Of a stretch of 33,533 nucleotides of DNA, positions 22,637-31,378 are shown piece by piece. A model generated the notes under the pieces. The model searched no databases, was not told where the DNA came from, and saw only the letters and a list, made by a program, of their open reading frames with translations. Positions within the stretch are counted from its first letter, which is position 1; each line of letters begins with the position of its first letter. The stretch lies in assembly GCA_050261415.1 (NCBI GenBank), contig JBLNDG010000096.1:1-33533 (forward strand), written 5' to 3'. The stretch is from JBLNDG01 sp050261415 (GTDB taxonomy: Bacteria > Bacillota > Clostridia > Lutisporales > Lutisporaceae). The translations under genes were made by a program, and so were the position numbers.

Positions 22637-24613
22637 CTAGTTTACCTTTACTTTCTCAATTTTGCAAAAGCAGTGGTTGAATATCCCCTGATTTCCAATA
22701 TCACTTATACCGTCTTTTGTCAGCCTGTTTACACTTCCGCCGTTTTTCAGCCACCAACCCTCGTTCATATATATAACCCCCGGCGTTCCTGACTCAGAAA
22801 TGCTGACTTCTGCGTAAACATCTCCATATTTATTAAAAAGCTTTATAACTTCTTTGTTTGCTATTCCTTCGTGCATTGCATCCGAAGGATTTATATATAC
22901 TATTGGGAAATCTTCCTTAGCTTCTGCTATGTGCTGTGAATGCAAGGACTTCTTATAATGAACCGTCAACAGCCTATAGCCTTCTGCCTGGCCATTGCTA
23001 TTATTTCTTAGGCATTCTTCCATTTTCTCTACTTCTATAAGCTCAAATTTACCCGAAGCCGTGTTAAATTTCTTATCGGCCCACGGAATATCTATGGACA
23101 ATGGGTTTTTCACATAACCCAGCCTTTTTAACTCGTTCAGGTCCAAGCCTTTACCGGTAAGTGGTTTCATCAGCAGTTTCATCCATTGTCTCTCATTTAG
23201 CTTTGGAAAATCCTCATACCCCATTATCTCAGCAAGTTCAGTGTATATTTCAAACTCAGGTTTTGCTTCATAGTATCTTTCTTTGCATTTATTCACATAG
23301 CCTACATAACTGCTCAACATATGCGGTATATTTATGTCCTCTTCCTCCAGAAAGTAAGCGGCAGGCAGTACTATGTCCGCCATCTCCGCCGTATCTGTCA
23401 TAAAATGCTCCAGCACAACCTTGAATTCTATACTTTCAATAGCTTCTATAACTTCATTGGTATTGGGAAGCTGTGTAACTGGATTTGCTCTTGAAACAAA
23501 GAGCATTTTCACCGGCGGGTCATTGAGTTCCTTCACCATTTTCCCGAACATTGCCCTATTTACCAGCCTGGGAGGTGCATCTGACATCTTTTTCCTTGGT
23601 CTGAAATCCATATAGCCGTCAGACACATCATTGGCATAGTTAGCCCCGCCCCCTGGAACACCAATGTTCCCTGATATAGCAACCAACATATCGATGCATC
23701 TTACCATGGTGCCGCCATAAGGATACCGCTGCAGCCCATATCCAATATAAACGGATGCAGGACTGAAGTTTATTAACTGCTCTGCAAATTCCACTATCTC
23801 TACCTCAGAAACTCCGCAAAGTTCCGAAAACTCCGGCATGCTTTTTCCCTTCAAAAAGGATTTAATTTCATCAAAGCCAAGTGTGCAGTTTTGCATAAAA
23901 TATTTGTCGTATTTATTTTTTTCCAGCATATATTTTGCCGTTGCACAGGCAAAAGCGGCATCTCCTTCGGGCTTTACTGCTATATGCTTGTCACATAAAT
24001 CTGCGCTTGCAGTCTTTAAAGGGTCGATCAAAATTACTTTTGCTCCATTATCTTTTGCTTTTTTTATATATGGAACCAGATGAATATTGGTATCAACCGG
24101 GTTTCTTCCCCATATCACTATTGTTTTTGAATTCATCATATCCTCAGGCTTATGGCTTAACACCCTGCCAAAATCCGCCTTCTGTGCACTCATCCCAGCT
24201 CCCCAGCATATGCTTCCATAAATCCGAGTAGTTCCTCCCATGAATTCAAAAAACATATCTTCTATATTTTTCAAAATGCCTGCTGATCCAGAATATGTAT
24301 AAGATGCTATAGACTGCATTCCGTAATTTTCTATATATTCCTTCATCCTGTCCGAAATTATATCATAAGCTTTGTCCCAGGTTATCCTTTCCCATTTTCC
24401 TTCTTTTTTAAGCATTGGGTACTTGAGCCTTTCAGTATGATAGACCCTCTCAAGATGTTTTTTCCCTTTTTCGCATATGAAGCCTTTAGTTATTGGATGT
24501 TCTTTATTGCCTTCAATTTTCGTTATCCTGCCGTCATCCTCTACCGTTACAACAAGACTGCAGGCATCAAAGCAATCAAGGGGACATGTTGTAATTACAT
24601 TTTTTAAAGACAT
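22637..24613 (-). CDS. Molybdopterin oxidoreductase (DMSO reductase family)
   Basis: About 658 residues, cytoplasmic (no twin-arginine signal). The N-terminal [4Fe-4S] site is CPLDCFDAC plus C47 in FICEKGKK (C10, C14, C18, C47). C136 in GSICWGAG is a candidate molybdenum ligand. Further family blocks: VIWGRNPVDTNIHL, VILIDPLKT, YGLQRYPYGG, SGNIGVPGGGANY, FVSRANPVTQLPN and, at the C-terminus, the MGD-binding domain with YINPSDAMHEGI. The substrate is unknown; formate, sulfur compounds or other oxyanions are all possible. The start is taken as the ATG at 24613, 6 nt after GGAGG. No partner subunit or cofactor gene is nearby. Confidence 0.88.
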   Translation of the reverse strand: MSLKNVITTCPLDCFDACSLVVTVEDDGRITKIEGNKEHPITKGFICEKGKKHLERVYHTERLKYPMLKKEGKWERITWDKAYDIISDRMKEYIENYGMQSIASYTYSGSAGILKNIEDMFFEFMGGTTRIYGSICWGAGMSAQKADFGRVLSHKPEDMMNSKTIVIWGRNPVDTNIHLVPYIKKAKDNGAKVILIDPLKTASADLCDKHIAVKPEGDAAFACATAKYMLEKNKYDKYFMQNCTLGFDEIKSFLKGKSMPEFSELCGVSEVEIVEFAEQLINFSPASVYIGYGLQRYPYGGTMVRCIDMLVAISGNIGVPGGGANYANDVSDGYMDFRPRKKMSDAPPRLVNRAMFGKMVKELNDPPVKMLFVSRANPVTQLPNTNEVIEAIESIEFKVVLEHFMTDTAEMADIVLPAAYFLEEEDINIPHMLSSYVGYVNKCKERYYEAKPEFEIYTELAEIMGYEDFPKLNERQWMKLLMKPLTGKGLDLNELKRLGYVKNPLSIDIPWADKKFNTASGKFELIEVEKMEECLRNNSNGQAEGYRLLTVHYKKSLHSQHIAEAKEDFPIVYINPSDAMHEGIANKEVIKLFNKYGDVYAEVSISESGTPGVIYMNEGWWLKNGGSVNRLTKDGISDIGNQGIFNHCFCKIEKVKVN

Positions 24614-24653
24614 CATAATCCTCCGATCCGGTGTATAAGTCTCTTTCACATAT

Positions 24654-24662
24654 ATTATAGCA
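24654..24662 (-). promoter_or_regulatory. Extended -10 promoter of the molybdopterin oxidoreductase gene
   Basis: TGCTATAAT on the minus strand (24662-24654), about 40 nt before the start. The -35 region is only T-rich and overlaps the iorB terminator tail. Confidence 0.45.
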
Positions 24663-24671
24663 TTCATACCA

Positions 24672-24709
24672 TAAGAAAAAAAGAAAGCCGGCTTGTAACC
24701 AAGCTCGGC
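24672..24709 (-). terminator. Rho-independent terminator after iorB
   Basis: Minus strand GCCGAGCTTG (24709-24700), loop GTTA, CAAGCCGGC (24695-24687), then TTTCTTTTTTT. One bulged base in the stem. Confidence 0.85.
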
Positions 24710-24723
24710 ATCTGAGTTTATTA

Positions 24724-25296
24724 TTATAATTCTTTTCCCTTATTAAAGGCTTTTATATTGATATCAACCAGCTTGGGATTTATTGTCTCTCTCACTATTT
24801 CCTCCCAATTGATTTCATCAAGCTTGAGGGCCTTCACCAGTGCTCCCAGAAGTACTATATTCTGAGTCTTTATGTTTCCAACCTCTTCTGCAGCTTTACC
24901 TGCATCCACTACAACAGTTTTAAATGCCCTCTGCAAAGCTTCTATAAGCTCACTGGGGTATTCTTCCTTTCCGCTTGCTATAGGGAGTGAAGGAATCTCA
25001 TAATTATTGACTACTACAACTCCGTTTGGCTTCAGATATTCAGACCATCTTACCGCTTCCATCTTTTCAAAGGAAACCAGTATGTCCGCCTGGCCTCTGC
25101 CTATTATAGGAGAATAAACCTTTTTCCCGTATCTTACCTGTGTAGTTACGGAGCCTCCTCTTTGAGCCATGCCGTGTACTTCTGACATCTTTACATCATA
25201 GCCTGCCTTCATAAGGCCTGCAGTCAATATTTTGCTAACGAGAATGATGCCCTGTCCGCCGACTCCAACAAGCAGTATATTTCTAGTATCATTCAT
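24724..25296 (-). CDS. iorB: Indolepyruvate:ferredoxin oxidoreductase beta subunit
   Basis: Small subunit of the 2-oxoacid oxidoreductase that converts aryl pyruvates to aryl-acyl-CoA with ferredoxin reduction. About 190 residues. N-terminal ILLVGVGGQGIILVSKIL is the gamma-type domain signature, followed by EVHGMAQRGGSVTTQVRYG and ADILVSFEKMEAVRW. It begins 1 nt after the iorA stop (TAAGATG), so translation is coupled. A terminator follows. Confidence 0.93.
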   Translation of the reverse strand: MNDTRNILLVGVGGQGIILVSKILTAGLMKAGYDVKMSEVHGMAQRGGSVTTQVRYGKKVYSPIIGRGQADILVSFEKMEAVRWSEYLKPNGVVVVNNYEIPSLPIASGKEEYPSELIEALQRAFKTVVVDAGKAAEEVGNIKTQNIVLLGALVKALKLDEINWEEIVRETINPKLVDINIKAFNKGKEL

Positions 25297-25297
25297 C

Positions 25298-27049
25298 TTA
25301 TTCACCAACCTTCTCTATAGCATCGAATTTGCATACCTGCATACATACTTCACAGCCTACGCACATCGACGGCTCTATATATGCCTTGCCTTCTTTGAAG
25401 AATACCGCAGGACATCCTACCTTCAGGCACATTTTGCACTTTGCACATTTATCCCTGTTTACCGCACATTTTGTCTTGAAGGGCGGCAATCCTTTTATCA
25501 AAACACAAGGTCTCTTTGTTACTATCGCATAAGGTTCTTTGCTGCCGGAAGCTTCTTCTACAACTTCATCCATTGCCTTAAGGTCACATGGATCTACAAC
25601 CTTTACAGTCTTGTAACCAATTGCCTTAAGTACATCAACCGGGTCTATCTGGACTGCGTCCTCACCCATCAATGTTTTCCCCGTACCCGGGTTTTCCTGG
25701 TGTCCGGTCATTCCTGTAATTCTATTGTCAAGTACGACTGGTACCATTCTTCCCTTGTTGTATACTATGTCAACAGCACCCGTGATTCCTGAATGGAAAA
25801 AGGTTGAATCTCCAAGCACGCCGAAAACCCTGGTATCTTTTCCTGCTGTTTCAAAGGCCTTAGCCATACCCATGCCTGCGCTGAAACCGGCACCCATGCA
25901 TATGCAAGTGTCTATTGAATTGAGCGGGTCAAGTCCGCCGAGTGTATAGCAGCCTATATCGCTTGTAACAACCGTATTCTTTTTCTTTGACATTGTATAG
26001 AAAAATCCTCTGTGCGGGCAGCCCGGGCAAAGCACCGGAGGTCTTGCGACAACCTTTGCATCCACCTTTACAGTCTCATTTTCCTTATTTAAAAGAGCCT
26101 TTGCAACTATATCCGGATTAAGCTCATACATGTTCGGTATTAATTCCTTGCCTATGCATTTTACACCTGCTGCCTTTATCTGTTCTTCCATGAAAGGTTC
26201 CAGCTCTTCCACAACATATACTGTCTCAAATTTTGAAGCGAAATCCTTTATAAGATCCATTGGAAGCGGGAAAGTAAAACCCAGCTTCAGGTATGAAGCC
26301 TTGTCTCCAAAGACTTCTTTCACATACTGGTATGAAACCCCGGCTGTAATAATACCTATCTTGGTGTTTTCATTATACTCTGCCCTGTTTAAAGAAGATT
26401 TGTTTGCATATTCTTCAAGAGCTTTAAGCCTTTCTTCAACTCTTGCATGTGCAAGTCGTGCATTTCCAGGAGTTGCGACATATTTAGGTATATTCCTTGT
26501 ATAAGGCTTGAAGCCTGCTTCTTTTCTTTCTCCAAGTTCAACTATGCCTTTGCTGTGGCATATTCTTGTTGTGACTCTGAAAAGTATTGGTGTATCAAAC
26601 TTCTCGCTTATGTTGTACGCCTCGATTAAAAAGTCCTTGCATTCCTGACTGTCGCTTGGCTCTATCATAGCCATTTTTGAAAACCTTGCATAATACCTGT
26701 TGTCCTGTTCATTCTGTGAGCTGTGCATGCTGGGATCATCGGCACTTACCAATATGTAACCTGCATTTACTCCGAGGTATGCATAAGTAAATATTGGGTC
26801 AGCCGCCACGTTCAAACCGACATGCTTCATTGCGGACAAGCTCCTTGCCCCTGCAATGGACGCGCCTATTGCAACCTCTGTTGCAACCTTTTCGTTGGGT
26901 GCCCATTCACAATAAATATCATCCTTGTACTCAACTATATTCTCAAGTATTTCTGTACTTGGAGTACCGGGATACGCTGCCGCTACTTTAACACCTGCCT
27001 CATAGGCACCTCTGGCTATCGCCTCGTTGCCTGACATCAACTGCTTCAC
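25298..27049 (-). CDS. iorA: Indolepyruvate:ferredoxin oxidoreductase alpha subunit
   Basis: Large subunit of about 583 residues. N-terminal pyrimidine-binding domain MSGNEAIARGAYEAG and AAAYPGTPSTEI; the TPP domain has LCPGCPHRGFF, GCYTLGGLDP, and the Mg/TPP motif GDSTFFHSGITG followed by VVLDN. Two ferredoxin-like clusters end the protein: CAKCKMCLKVGCP and CVGCEVCMQVCKF. The frame opens with a TTG at 27097, but GTG at 27049 is 8 nt after AAGGGGG and gives the standard MKQLMSGNEAIARG start. It oxidises pyruvates from transaminated Trp, Tyr or Phe, producing acyl-CoA. In one operon with ptb and iorB. Confidence 0.95.
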   Translation of the reverse strand: MKQLMSGNEAIARGAYEAGVKVAAAYPGTPSTEILENIVEYKDDIYCEWAPNEKVATEVAIGASIAGARSLSAMKHVGLNVAADPIFTYAYLGVNAGYILVSADDPSMHSSQNEQDNRYYARFSKMAMIEPSDSQECKDFLIEAYNISEKFDTPILFRVTTRICHSKGIVELGERKEAGFKPYTRNIPKYVATPGNARLAHARVEERLKALEEYANKSSLNRAEYNENTKIGIITAGVSYQYVKEVFGDKASYLKLGFTFPLPMDLIKDFASKFETVYVVEELEPFMEEQIKAAGVKCIGKELIPNMYELNPDIVAKALLNKENETVKVDAKVVARPPVLCPGCPHRGFFYTMSKKKNTVVTSDIGCYTLGGLDPLNSIDTCICMGAGFSAGMGMAKAFETAGKDTRVFGVLGDSTFFHSGITGAVDIVYNKGRMVPVVLDNRITGMTGHQENPGTGKTLMGEDAVQIDPVDVLKAIGYKTVKVVDPCDLKAMDEVVEEASGSKEPYAIVTKRPCVLIKGLPPFKTKCAVNRDKCAKCKMCLKVGCPAVFFKEGKAYIEPSMCVGCEVCMQVCKFDAIEKVGE

Positions 27050-27083
27050 TGTTTTTTCCCCCTTATATATTTGAATCTTTTTG

Positions 27084-27986
27084 TTAACTGTTTGCAATTA
27101 CACTGCCCAATGCTATTGAAAGCAGTTTAGTCTCTGATGTATCTGCCCTTGATACCAACACTATGGGTACCTTTGCACCCATTATTACACCTGCTGACCT
27201 TGATCCCGCAAAGTATGTCAGTGATTTTCCCAAAGCGTTTCCCACTTCGTAATATGGTACAAGCAGTATATCCGCGTTTCCGCCGCCTTCTCCCTTGTAA
27301 CCCTTGTGGGCACATGCTTCAGCACTGATTGCCAGATCCAACGCAACAGGACCCTGCACAACAGTTCCGAGTCCTTCCCATTTTTCCTTCATATCAGCTA
27401 ATCTTTTAGCATCAACCGTTGCAGGTATCTTTGGGTTAACCGATTCTGCTCCGGCCAGGACTGAAGTATAAATTTTATCCATTTTCATAGCTTTGCATAC
27501 TTTTATAGCATTTTCAAGTATCTGCACCTTCTGGTTGAGGTCCGGTGCCACGTTCATTCCACCGTCTGTGAGGTATAGTAGCTTTTTATAGGTCGGTACT
27601 TCATACACCATTACATGGCTTATCAGATTATCTGTTCTCAGGCCGATTTCCTTGTCCAGAACCGCTCTCATTATGTCCGCTGTCTGCAGTATTCCTTTCA
27701 TTAAGAAGTCGCCTTTACCGTTTCTTACCAGCTCTACAGATTTTCTCGCAGCTTGTATGATATCCGGCTCGTTTATTATTTCGTAAGCGGTGCTTTCAAG
27801 GTTTATGAATTTCATTATTTCCTTTATTTTTGCTTCGTCCCCTACCAGGACAGGCTCTGCAAGGCCCATGTCCTTTGCTTTGCTCACCGCAACAAGCACA
27901 TCTTTGTCCTGTGCAGCTGCTACTACAATCTTCATCCTTCTCTGGCTTTTAGCTGCATCCAATAGTTCTTCGAAGTTCTTTATCAT
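27084..27986 (-). CDS. ptb: Phosphate butyryltransferase (phosphate acyltransferase)
   Basis: Exchanges CoA of butyryl-CoA or related acyl-CoA for phosphate. 300 residues, Pta/Ptb family. Shown: FLMKGILQTADIMRAVLDKE, LYLTDGGMNVAPDLNQKV, SVNPKIPATVDAKRL, VQGPVALDLAIS and YFAGSRSAGVIMGAKVPIVLVSR (part: GSRSAGVIMGAKVPIVL). It is 34 nt upstream of iorA and surely co-transcribed, so aryl- or branched-acyl-CoA made by IorAB could be its substrate. A butyrate kinase gene, the usual neighbour, is not in the window. AGGGGTG lies 5 nt before the ATG. Confidence 0.92.
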   Translation of the reverse strand: MIKNFEELLDAAKSQRRMKIVVAAAQDKDVLVAVSKAKDMGLAEPVLVGDEAKIKEIMKFINLESTAYEIINEPDIIQAARKSVELVRNGKGDFLMKGILQTADIMRAVLDKEIGLRTDNLISHVMVYEVPTYKKLLYLTDGGMNVAPDLNQKVQILENAIKVCKAMKMDKIYTSVLAGAESVNPKIPATVDAKRLADMKEKWEGLGTVVQGPVALDLAISAEACAHKGYKGEGGGNADILLVPYYEVGNALGKSLTYFAGSRSAGVIMGAKVPIVLVSRADTSETKLLSIALGSVIANS

Positions 27987-28044
27987 TAAATCACCCCTGG
28001 TTGTAATTTTTTTGTAGTATTTAAAATTTTTTTGTAATTATACT

Positions 28045-28073
28045 ATTCTACATATACGCAAATATTCCTTCAA
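28045..28073 (-). promoter_or_regulatory. Sigma-A promoter of ptb-iorAB
   Basis: TTGAAG (28073-28068), 17 nt, TAGAAT (28050-28045). The leader is about 55 nt. Confidence 0.5.
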
Positions 28074-28090
28074 AAAATATATTTTTAAAT

Positions 28091-28120
28091 GAAAAAACAG
28101 ACTCCTAAAAGTCTGTTTTC
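28091..28120 (-). terminator. Rho-independent terminator after the LUD gene
   Basis: AAAACAGACT and AGTCTGTTTT pair around TTTAGG; the minus strand continues TTTTTTC. Confidence 0.85.
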
Positions 28121-28128
28121 ACTAATCC

Positions 28129-28740
28129 TTAATATCCCAATTCTTCGCCTACTATGACAACTTCCAAGAAAGTCATGCTGGGCTTCCTGTTTATTATTGT
28201 AGTTACATTGCACATTCTCTGAGGGCTTCTGCAATCCCCGCATTTTCCGGTTATTGCACATGGTGTCTCTAATTTTAACCTTCTGGCATTTTTATATGCA
28301 TTATCCTTTATCCTCTGCAAGGCTGCATCCAGGTTCTTTGTTATCTTGTTAATCCCACATATTATATAAACCTTCTTTGGTCCGAATATCATTCCTGCAA
28401 CCCGGTTTCCTGTTCCATCCGTATTTACAAGCTGTCCCTCTTCTGTAAGAGCGTTGGTGCTTGCAAGGTAAACATCCGCGTGAGAAGCATTCATCCTCGC
28501 TTCACTCGCTTTTTCCGGAGTGCTTTCCAACCAGTGGAAAAATACCTGATTACCCCTTTCTATCAGTTTCTCCGGAAGGCCTAATGTTTTTACAGTCATT
28601 GATCCGCCTATGCCAACCTTATCATCTTTTTTAATATTTCCCAATATATACTCTACCGCACCATTGGAACTATCAAAGTAAGAAGCTTTTATGTTGTTCT
28701 TCTCAAGAGCCTCCATTGTCTTCTTTACATTTTCCTGCAT
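28129..28740 (-). CDS. LUD-domain protein (LutC/YkgG-like)
   Basis: About 203 residues of the DUF162 (LUD) family, related to lactate-utilisation proteins LutB/LutC. Visible: KKDDKVGIGGSMTVKTLGL, ADVYLASTNALTEEGQLVN, NRVAGMIFGPKKVYIICGINKI (part: VAGMIFGPKKVYIICG). The end has four cysteines in ETPCAITGKCGDCRSPQRMCN, which could bind metal or an Fe-S cluster. It stands alone, without lutA/lutB, so a lactate role is not shown. ATG at 28740 with GAGGAGTG upstream. Own promoter and terminator. Confidence 0.85.
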   Translation of the reverse strand: MQENVKKTMEALEKNNIKASYFDSSNGAVEYILGNIKKDDKVGIGGSMTVKTLGLPEKLIERGNQVFFHWLESTPEKASEARMNASHADVYLASTNALTEEGQLVNTDGTGNRVAGMIFGPKKVYIICGINKITKNLDAALQRIKDNAYKNARRLKLETPCAITGKCGDCRSPQRMCNVTTIINRKPSMTFLEVVIVGEELGY

Positions 28741-28771
28741 AAAATCACTCCTCAAAACTATTTCTATACAT

Positions 28772-28801
28772 ATAATATTACTTTTTCTGTGTTGGAATCA
28801 A
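28772..28801 (-). promoter_or_regulatory. Possible sigma-A promoter of the LUD gene
   Basis: TTGATT (28801-28796), 18 nt, TATTAT (28777-28772), about 30 nt before the start codon. Confidence 0.4.
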
Positions 28802-28829
28802 CAAGAGTTTTTCTAAATCTAAATCTAAA

Positions 28830-28858
28830 TACAAAAACAGCCATGTTATACATGGCTG
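28830..28858 (-). terminator. Rho-independent terminator after glnA
   Basis: CAGCCATG (28858-28851, minus strand), loop TATAA, CATGGCTG (28845-28838), then TTTTTGT. The core GCAGCCATGTATA is also found at 9826. A triplicated TCTAAA follows at 28811-28829. Confidence 0.85.
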
Positions 28859-28888
28859 CACTTATTGCCAAGTGATATCCTGCTAATA

Positions 28889-30322
28889 TTACAGGTCGTA
28901 ATACAACTCAAATTCTGCCGGATGAGGTATTATGCTTATTTTTTTGTGTTCCTTCTCATATTTATTCTTTATCCATACATCCAACAGTTCTTTGGTAAAG
29001 ACTCCACCCTTCAAAAGGAACTCATTATCTTTCTTCAAGGCTTCAAGAGCCTCTTCCAGGCTCTTGGGAAGCCCTTTGATTTTTTTTCTTTCCTTTTCGC
29101 TTAGGTCGAATATATTAACATCGTATGGACCATAGCCTTCCTTAACGGGGTCTATCTTGTTCATTATCCCGTCAAGTCCTGCCATCAAAAGTGCCGAGTA
29201 TGCGAGATACGGATTGCAGGTTGCGTCGGACGGCCTGAATTCGAATCTCTTGTTTTCAGGTTTATTTGCATAGCCTGGTATCCTTATTACCGAGCTTCTG
29301 TTTGAGGTTGCGAAACATATGCTTACAGGTGCTTCATAACCCGGTACCAGCCTCTTGTATGAGTTGGTGCTTGGATTTGTAAGCGCAAGCAGTGCAGGTG
29401 CATGCTTCAGAAGTCCTCCTATATAGTAAAGTGCCGTCTGGCTTAAGCCGGAATATCCGTTCTTATCATAGAAAAGCGGTTTACCGCCTTTAAAGAGCAT
29501 CATATGCACATGCATACCATTACCGGCTTCCCCAAACATTGGCTTCGGCATAAATGTCACGGTTTTGCCGTTTTCTACAGCAAGATTCTTTACTACATAC
29601 TTGAGCAGGTAAGTCTTATCCGCCATATCTTTCATCTTGCCGAACTCAACTTCTATTTCAACCTGCCCCGGTCCGCCAACCTCATGATGATGGTATTTTA
29701 CAGGAACACCGAGACTTTCCAGCATTATGCTCATCTTGCTTCTCAAGTCATTTGTGATATCGTACGGTAAAGCTACATGATATCCACCCTTGTGCAGAAC
29801 CTTGTATCCCAAGTTGTTTTCATATTCAATATTTGTATTCCATTCGGCCTGCAGCGAGTCTATGCTTACTTCCTGGTGGTTCGGCTTATTGTCATAGGCA
29901 ATATGGTCAAGTATATAAAATTCAAACTCCGGGCCTATAATGTTTTCATCTGCTATTTCTGTAGAAATCATGTACTTTTCTGCTTTTTCGGCTATGTATC
30001 TGGGATCCCCCTCATATCTCAGTACACCGCCATCCAGCTTGTGTATATCCCCGATCATGCTTAATGTGGGTTCCTCGCAGAAAGGATCTACAAAGGCTGT
30101 GCTTAAGTCTGGTATAAACACCATATCACTTTTCTCTACGGTTGAATAACCATAGCTGGAGCCATCAAATCCGATACCTTCTTCGAATACGTTTTCCCCT
30201 AAACGTTCAACAGGTATCGACAGGTGATGCCATCTCCCATTCAAATCAGTGATTTTGAAATCAACAATCTTTATACCCCTTGTTTTGCAATACTCTTTAG
30301 CTTCTTTCAGACTGCTGAACAA
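28889..30322 (-). CDS. glnA: Glutamine synthetase type I
   Basis: ATP-dependent amidation of glutamate by ammonia; forms a dodecamer. 477 residues. Signatures: the N-terminal beta-grasp with GIGFDGSSYGYSTVEKSDM (shown in part: FDGSSYGYSTVEKSD), PEFEFYILD (metal ligands), KYHHHEVGGPGQVEIE, GNGMHVHMMLFKGGKPLF and NPSTNSYKRLVPGYEAPV. The C-terminal NLYDLP adenylylation motif of proteobacterial enzymes is replaced by NIFDLS, so control by adenylylation is unlikely. The start is a TTG at 30322, 8 nt after AGGGGG; the first ATG in frame is further in. A near-perfect sigma-A promoter with an overlapping palindrome precedes it. Confidence 0.95.
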   Translation of the reverse strand: MFSSLKEAKEYCKTRGIKIVDFKITDLNGRWHHLSIPVERLGENVFEEGIGFDGSSYGYSTVEKSDMVFIPDLSTAFVDPFCEEPTLSMIGDIHKLDGGVLRYEGDPRYIAEKAEKYMISTEIADENIIGPEFEFYILDHIAYDNKPNHQEVSIDSLQAEWNTNIEYENNLGYKVLHKGGYHVALPYDITNDLRSKMSIMLESLGVPVKYHHHEVGGPGQVEIEVEFGKMKDMADKTYLLKYVVKNLAVENGKTVTFMPKPMFGEAGNGMHVHMMLFKGGKPLFYDKNGYSGLSQTALYYIGGLLKHAPALLALTNPSTNSYKRLVPGYEAPVSICFATSNRSSVIRIPGYANKPENKRFEFRPSDATCNPYLAYSALLMAGLDGIMNKIDPVKEGYGPYDVNIFDLSEKERKKIKGLPKSLEEALEALKKDNEFLLKGGVFTKELLDVWIKNKYEKEHKKISIIPHPAEFELYYDL

Positions 30323-30343
30323 TCGTACAACCCCCTTTTAAAT

Positions 30344-30361
30344 TATACTAATTTTAGTATA
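30344..30361. promoter_or_regulatory. Palindrome over the glnA -10, possible operator
   Basis: TATACTA-ATTT-TAGTATA, perfect 7-nt arms, covering the -10 box and the expected transcription start. It does not fit the GlnR/TnrA consensus (TGTNAN7TNACA). Confidence 0.45.
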
Positions 30362-30384
30362 TTTAAAATTTTTTAGCATGTCAA
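30356..30384 (-). promoter_or_regulatory. Sigma-A promoter of glnA
   Basis: Perfect TTGACA (30384-30379), 17 nt, TATACT (30361-30356). The leader is about 27 nt. Confidence 0.85.
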
Positions 30385-30408
30385 ATTTACCCCTAATTGT
30401 ACGATTTA

Positions 30409-31284
30409 CTATTTTATTTTACTTAACATTTCATTCATCTTTTCCTCATTTGGTACAAAAAAGGATAAATGATTGATATAGTCTGCCTTGCCGGGTATTG
30501 TCTGCATTGTGATATTCTCTTTTTTCACGCTTTTTGCTTTTGTTACATAGTACATCATCTGGTTGGGAGTCATATTTGTCTTTACATTTTCCTTTATGGG
30601 TCCCTGCAACTTAATAAAATTTGCAACAAGATTCCCGTTAAGCACCTTCTCCATTCCTAACCTGACAATCTCCTGCTGAGTTTTGACTCTGCCCAGGTCA
30701 CCCTCTTTATAGCCGCCGCCTTTATTGTTCTTTCTCCACCTCAGAAGCTTGACTATATCCTCGCCCTTGCTTACAACATCACCCTTTTGGAAATGTATAT
30801 GCAGGTCATCTGCAGGATCATCATAATTCATATCAGCAGGAACAGTGACCTTAATGCCCCCTAAAGCATCAACAATTGCCTTTACAGCTTCATAGTCAAA
30901 CTTAACATAATAATGTATCGGAACTCCGGTAAGAGATGATACACTTTCTACAACACTGCCAGCACCGCCTCTTCCATAAAAAGAGTTGATTTTGTTGTTT
31001 GCTGAGGTTTTGTGCCCTGATCTTGGTATATATGTATCTCTTGGAATTGAAAAAACATCAACAGTTTTGGCTTTCGGGTCAAAGCTGCACAGCATGATTG
31101 AATCGGAAAGTCCTTTAGCTACTCCCATTACCACTACATTAACTCTTCCATCCGGCACCGGATATCCGGCAGCGCCTTCCTTCACGCTCAGATTGTTCAG
31201 AAATACATATGTAAATCCGTATACAGCCGCACCGGCTATGCATGCGACTATAAGCAGAGCTCTTAGTATTTTCCACGCTTTCAT
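30409..31284 (-). CDS. LytR-CpsA-Psr (LCP) family protein
   Basis: Membrane-anchored enzyme family that attaches polymers such as teichoic acid or capsule to peptidoglycan. About 291 residues. N-terminal membrane segment (about 5-28), then the LCP domain: VVVMGVAKGLSDSIML (aspartate of the pyrophosphate site), FSIPRDTYIPRSGHK, NKINSFYGRGG, HYYVKFDYEAVKAIVDALGGIKV (part: FDYEAVKAIVDALGG) and GDLGRVKTQQEIV (arginine). The usual GxDxR motif region reads NVVVMGVAKGLSDS. The ATG at 31284 starts the hydrophobic segment; a longer frame opens at 31311 without a ribosome site. Upstream of glnA, but glnA has its own promoter. Confidence 0.88.
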   Translation of the reverse strand: MKAWKILRALLIVACIAGAAVYGFTYVFLNNLSVKEGAAGYPVPDGRVNVVVMGVAKGLSDSIMLCSFDPKAKTVDVFSIPRDTYIPRSGHKTSANNKINSFYGRGGAGSVVESVSSLTGVPIHYYVKFDYEAVKAIVDALGGIKVTVPADMNYDDPADDLHIHFQKGDVVSKGEDIVKLLRWRKNNKGGGYKEGDLGRVKTQQEIVRLGMEKVLNGNLVANFIKLQGPIKENVKTNMTPNQMMYYVTKAKSVKKENITMQTIPGKADYINHLSFFVPNEEKMNEMLSKIK

Positions 31285-31378
31285 TGATTTTTTACCCCCT
31301 ATTTGATGCATTTACATAAGAATCGACATATCTAGTTTAATTCTCATTATATAATATGTAAAGTTTTCAATAATAAAA

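Noticed and set aside
22637..24613. Selenocysteine codon in the molybdopterin oxidoreductase
   Set aside because: The frame is open throughout with a cysteine (C136) at the likely ligand position and no internal TGA.
25232..25792. 186-codon plus-strand frame over iorA/iorB
   Set aside because: Antisense to two recognised subunits; composition follows the complementary codons.
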